NCBI GenBank assembly: GCA_030643125.1 | Contig: DAOWML010000024.1 | Span: 1-13,586 of the forward strand | Direction of reading: 5' to 3' | DNA from: Bacteroidales bacterium | GTDB taxonomy: Bacteria; Bacteroidota; Bacteroidia; Bacteroidales; UBA12077 | Length of the DNA: 13,586 nt | Shown here: positions 11,712 through 13,586 of the stretch, piece after piece | Layout: each line of letters begins with the position of its first letter | Numbering within the stretch: position 1 is the stretch's first letter | Position numbers and translations under genes: made by a program | The notes under the pieces: generated by a model | Database searches by the model: none | What the model was told of the DNA's origin: nothing | Seen by the model: only the letters and a program-made list of their open reading frames with translations

Positions 11712-13586
11712 TGAATTTTAAATTAACATCGGAATATATACCTACAGGTGATCAACCCGAAGCTATCAAACAACTTGCTGAAGGAATTAATCGAGGTGAT
11801 AAATACCAAACCTTGCTTGGTGTTACCGGTTCAGGAAAAACCTTTACCGTGGCTAATGTTATTGAAAAAGTAGAACGTCCTACCCTTGTATTAAGTCATA
11901 ACAAAACTTTGGCGGCTCAATTATATGGTGAGTTTAAACAGTTTTTTCCAAATAATGCAGTAGAGTATTTTGTTTCTTATTACGATTATTACCAGCCGGA
12001 AGCTTATTTGCCGGTTACCGATACTTATATTGAAAAGGATTTATCAATTAATGAGGAAATAGAAAAACTCAGGCTAAGCACAACTTCGTCTCTTTTATCA
12101 GGCCGAAGAGATATTATTGTTGTTTCATCAGTTTCATGTATATATGGAATTGGAAATCCGGAAGATTTCCATAGTAATACCATTACTATAAATCAAGGAC
12201 AAGTAATAAACCGCAATCAATTTTTACGTTATTTAGTCGAAAGTCTTTATTCCCGAAGTGAATTAGATTTTAAACCGGGAACTTTCAGAGTCAATGGTGA
12301 TACTATTGATATTTATCTTGCTTATAGCGATCTGGCATACAGAGTTACATTTTGGGGTGATGAAATTGAAGAGATTGAATCATTTGATCCTATAACTAAT
12401 CAAATCATCGGAAATCTAAAAACGGGAATTATATATCCTGCAAATATCTTTGTTACTACAAAAGATCGGATGAATAGTGCTATCCATGATATACAAGATG
12501 ATTTATTTAAACAAATAGAATATTTTAAATCCATTGGTAAAAACTACGAAGCAAAGAGAATTAAAGACAGGGTTGAATATGATTTAGAAATGATCAAGGA
12601 ACTTGGATATTGTTCAGGCATTGAAAATTACTCACGCTATTTTGATGGTAGAAAACCCGGAACCCGTCCTTTCTGTTTATTAGATTATTTCCCGAATGAT
12701 TTTCTTACTGTTGTAGATGAAAGTCATGTTACCTTGCCACAAGTTCGCGCAATGTATGGTGGTGATAATTCGCGTAAAAAGAATTTAGTTGAGTATGGAT
12801 TTAGGTTACCTGCTGCTATTGATAACAGGCCTTTAAAATTTGAAGAATTTGAGTCACTTACAAATCAGCTTTTATTTGTTAGTGCAACTCCAGCAGATTT
12901 TGAATTAGAAAAAAGCGATGGTTTCTTTGTTGAGCAAGTTATAAGACCAACAGGCTTATTGGATCCTGAAATTGAAGTGAGGCCTTCTTTAAATCAAATT
13001 GATGATTTAATGGAAGAAATTAATATTAGAGTTGAAAAGAAACAACGAGTATTGGTTACAACCTTAACCAAAAGAATGGCAGAAGAGCTCACCAAATATC
13101 TAAGTCGATTTGAAATAAAGTGCCGTTATATACATTCAGACGTAGACACTTTAGAACGTGTAGAAATTATGGATCAATTAAGGGAAGGTGTTTTTGATGT
13201 ATTAATTGGAATAAACCTGTTGAGAGAAGGACTTGATTTACCTGAAGTTGCTCTTGTTGCTATTCTGGATGCCGATAAAGAAGGCTTTTTGCGCTCTGCA
13301 AGAGCATTAACTCAAACAGCAGGGCGTGCAGCAAGAAATATTGATGGCAAGGTTATTATGTATGCTGATAAAATAACAAAATCAATGCAACAAACCATTG
13401 ATGAAACAACGCGTAGAAGAGAAAAACAACTTAAATACAACGAAGAAAACAATATAAGCCCAAAACAAATTATCAAAGCTTCCGGCTCGATTATGCGACA
13501 TTATAATAAAAAGCTTGGAATGAAAGGTAAAGTATATTCTGAACCGGATAGTTTGAATATCGCTGCTGATCCTATTGTTAAATATA
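11711..13586 (+). CDS. uvrB: Excinuclease ABC subunit UvrB, C-terminus beyond the window
   Basis: 625 codons are present without a stop; the family is about 670-680 residues, so roughly the last 50 are missing, including the UvrC-binding coiled coil. UvrB is the damage-verifying helicase-fold subunit of nucleotide excision repair: UvrA loads it on the lesion and it then recruits UvrC. Visible: Walker A GVTGSGKT (37-44), the damage-probing beta-hairpin region YYDYYQPEAYLP (90-101) and IEKDLSINEEIEKLR (107-121), SVSCIYGIGNPE (140-151), the DESH box (336-339), LLFVSATPADFE (387-398), HSDVDTLERVEIM (475-487), LREGLDLPEVALVAILDADK (504-523) and helicase motif VI QTAGRAARN (535-543). ATG at 11711 gives the usual start MNFKLTSEYIPTGDQPEAI. 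It overlaps the upstream remnant by one base; no clear promoter is visible in the 142-nt gap after the second ATPase gene. Confidence 0.97.
   Translation, partial: MNFKLTSEYIPTGDQPEAIKQLAEGINRGDKYQTLLGVTGSGKTFTVANVIEKVERPTLVLSHNKTLAAQLYGEFKQFFPNNAVEYFVSYYDYYQPEAYLPVTDTYIEKDLSINEEIEKLRLSTTSSLLSGRRDIIVVSSVSCIYGIGNPEDFHSNTITINQGQVINRNQFLRYLVESLYSRSELDFKPGTFRVNGDTIDIYLAYSDLAYRVTFWGDEIEEIESFDPITNQIIGNLKTGIIYPANIFVTTKDRMNSAIHDIQDDLFKQIEYFKSIGKNYEAKRIKDRVEYDLEMIKELGYCSGIENYSRYFDGRKPGTRPFCLLDYFPNDFLTVVDESHVTLPQVRAMYGGDNSRKKNLVEYGFRLPAAIDNRPLKFEEFESLTNQLLFVSATPADFELEKSDGFFVEQVIRPTGLLDPEIEVRPSLNQIDDLMEEINIRVEKKQRVLVTTLTKRMAEELTKYLSRFEIKCRYIHSDVDTLERVEIMDQLREGVFDVLIGINLLREGLDLPEVALVAILDADKEGFLRSARALTQTAGRAARNIDGKVIMYADKITKSMQQTIDETTRRREKQLKYNEENNISPKQIIKASGSIMRHYNKKLGMKGKVYSEPDSLNIAADPIVKY

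Noticed and set aside
1..13586. CRISPR array, prophage genes or an rRNA operon
   Set aside because: No regularly spaced identical repeats with unique spacers, no phage structural genes and no rRNA sequence were seen. The only RNA gene is the tRNA.

Overview
This AT-rich window almost certainly comes from a member of the Bacteroidota, probably a free-living or marine Bacteroidales/Marinilabiliales-type organism. The evidence is the gene types (Bacteroidetes-type RpoZ, a DUF4835/PorD-like protein, a BamD-like lipoprotein, a Bacteroidetes-type alpha-oxoamine synthase), several promoters of the form TTTG-N19-TAnnTTTG, and the lack of Shine-Dalgarno sequences. The order recN / DUF4835 / coaBC / rpoZ / bamD is, from memory, a conserved Bacteroidota block. 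No database search was possible, so all family names rest on recognised motifs and remembered homologues.

Layout. Positions 1-6062 read leftward. A promoter at about 6032-6062 drives bamD, then rpoZ and coaBC with 21-nt gaps. A 270-nt repeat-rich spacer follows, then the secreted DUF4835 protein. Next comes a frameshifted four-helix-bundle gene wrapped in TTTTAG/CATT-type AT repeats, then recN, and finally the first 25 codons of fabI. The four-helix-bundle gene looks like an insertion between DUF4835 and recN. Positions 6109-7464 read rightward: a clean promoter, an alpha-oxoamine synthase that starts at a GTG, and a bidirectional terminator shared with the convergent trxB (7466-8455, leftward).

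The accessory part is 8567-11710. A tRNA-Pro(GGG) gene with its own promoter and terminator is followed, 177 bp further on, by a 20/21 copy of its 3' end, and that copy sits directly in front of a second terminator. This is the arrangement left by integration at a tRNA, although no integrase is present. Two different AAA_14/DUF4143-type ATPases follow, each with its own TATATTTG element. The second has an inverted repeat filling exactly the 19-nt promoter spacer and almost no room for a 5' leader. A 38-codon open frame resembling the inside of an endonuclease/exonuclease/phosphatase protein touches the start of uvrB, which runs off the right edge.

The housekeeping genes cover DNA repair (recN, uvrB), CoA synthesis (coaBC), transcription (rpoZ), envelope assembly and secretion (bamD, DUF4835), lipid-related metabolism (fabI, the oxoamine synthase) and thiol redox (trxB). 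The parts most worth a second look are the tRNA-proximal ATPase region, the repeat-flanked four-helix-bundle cassette, and the serine in place of the catalytic cysteine in CoaBC.
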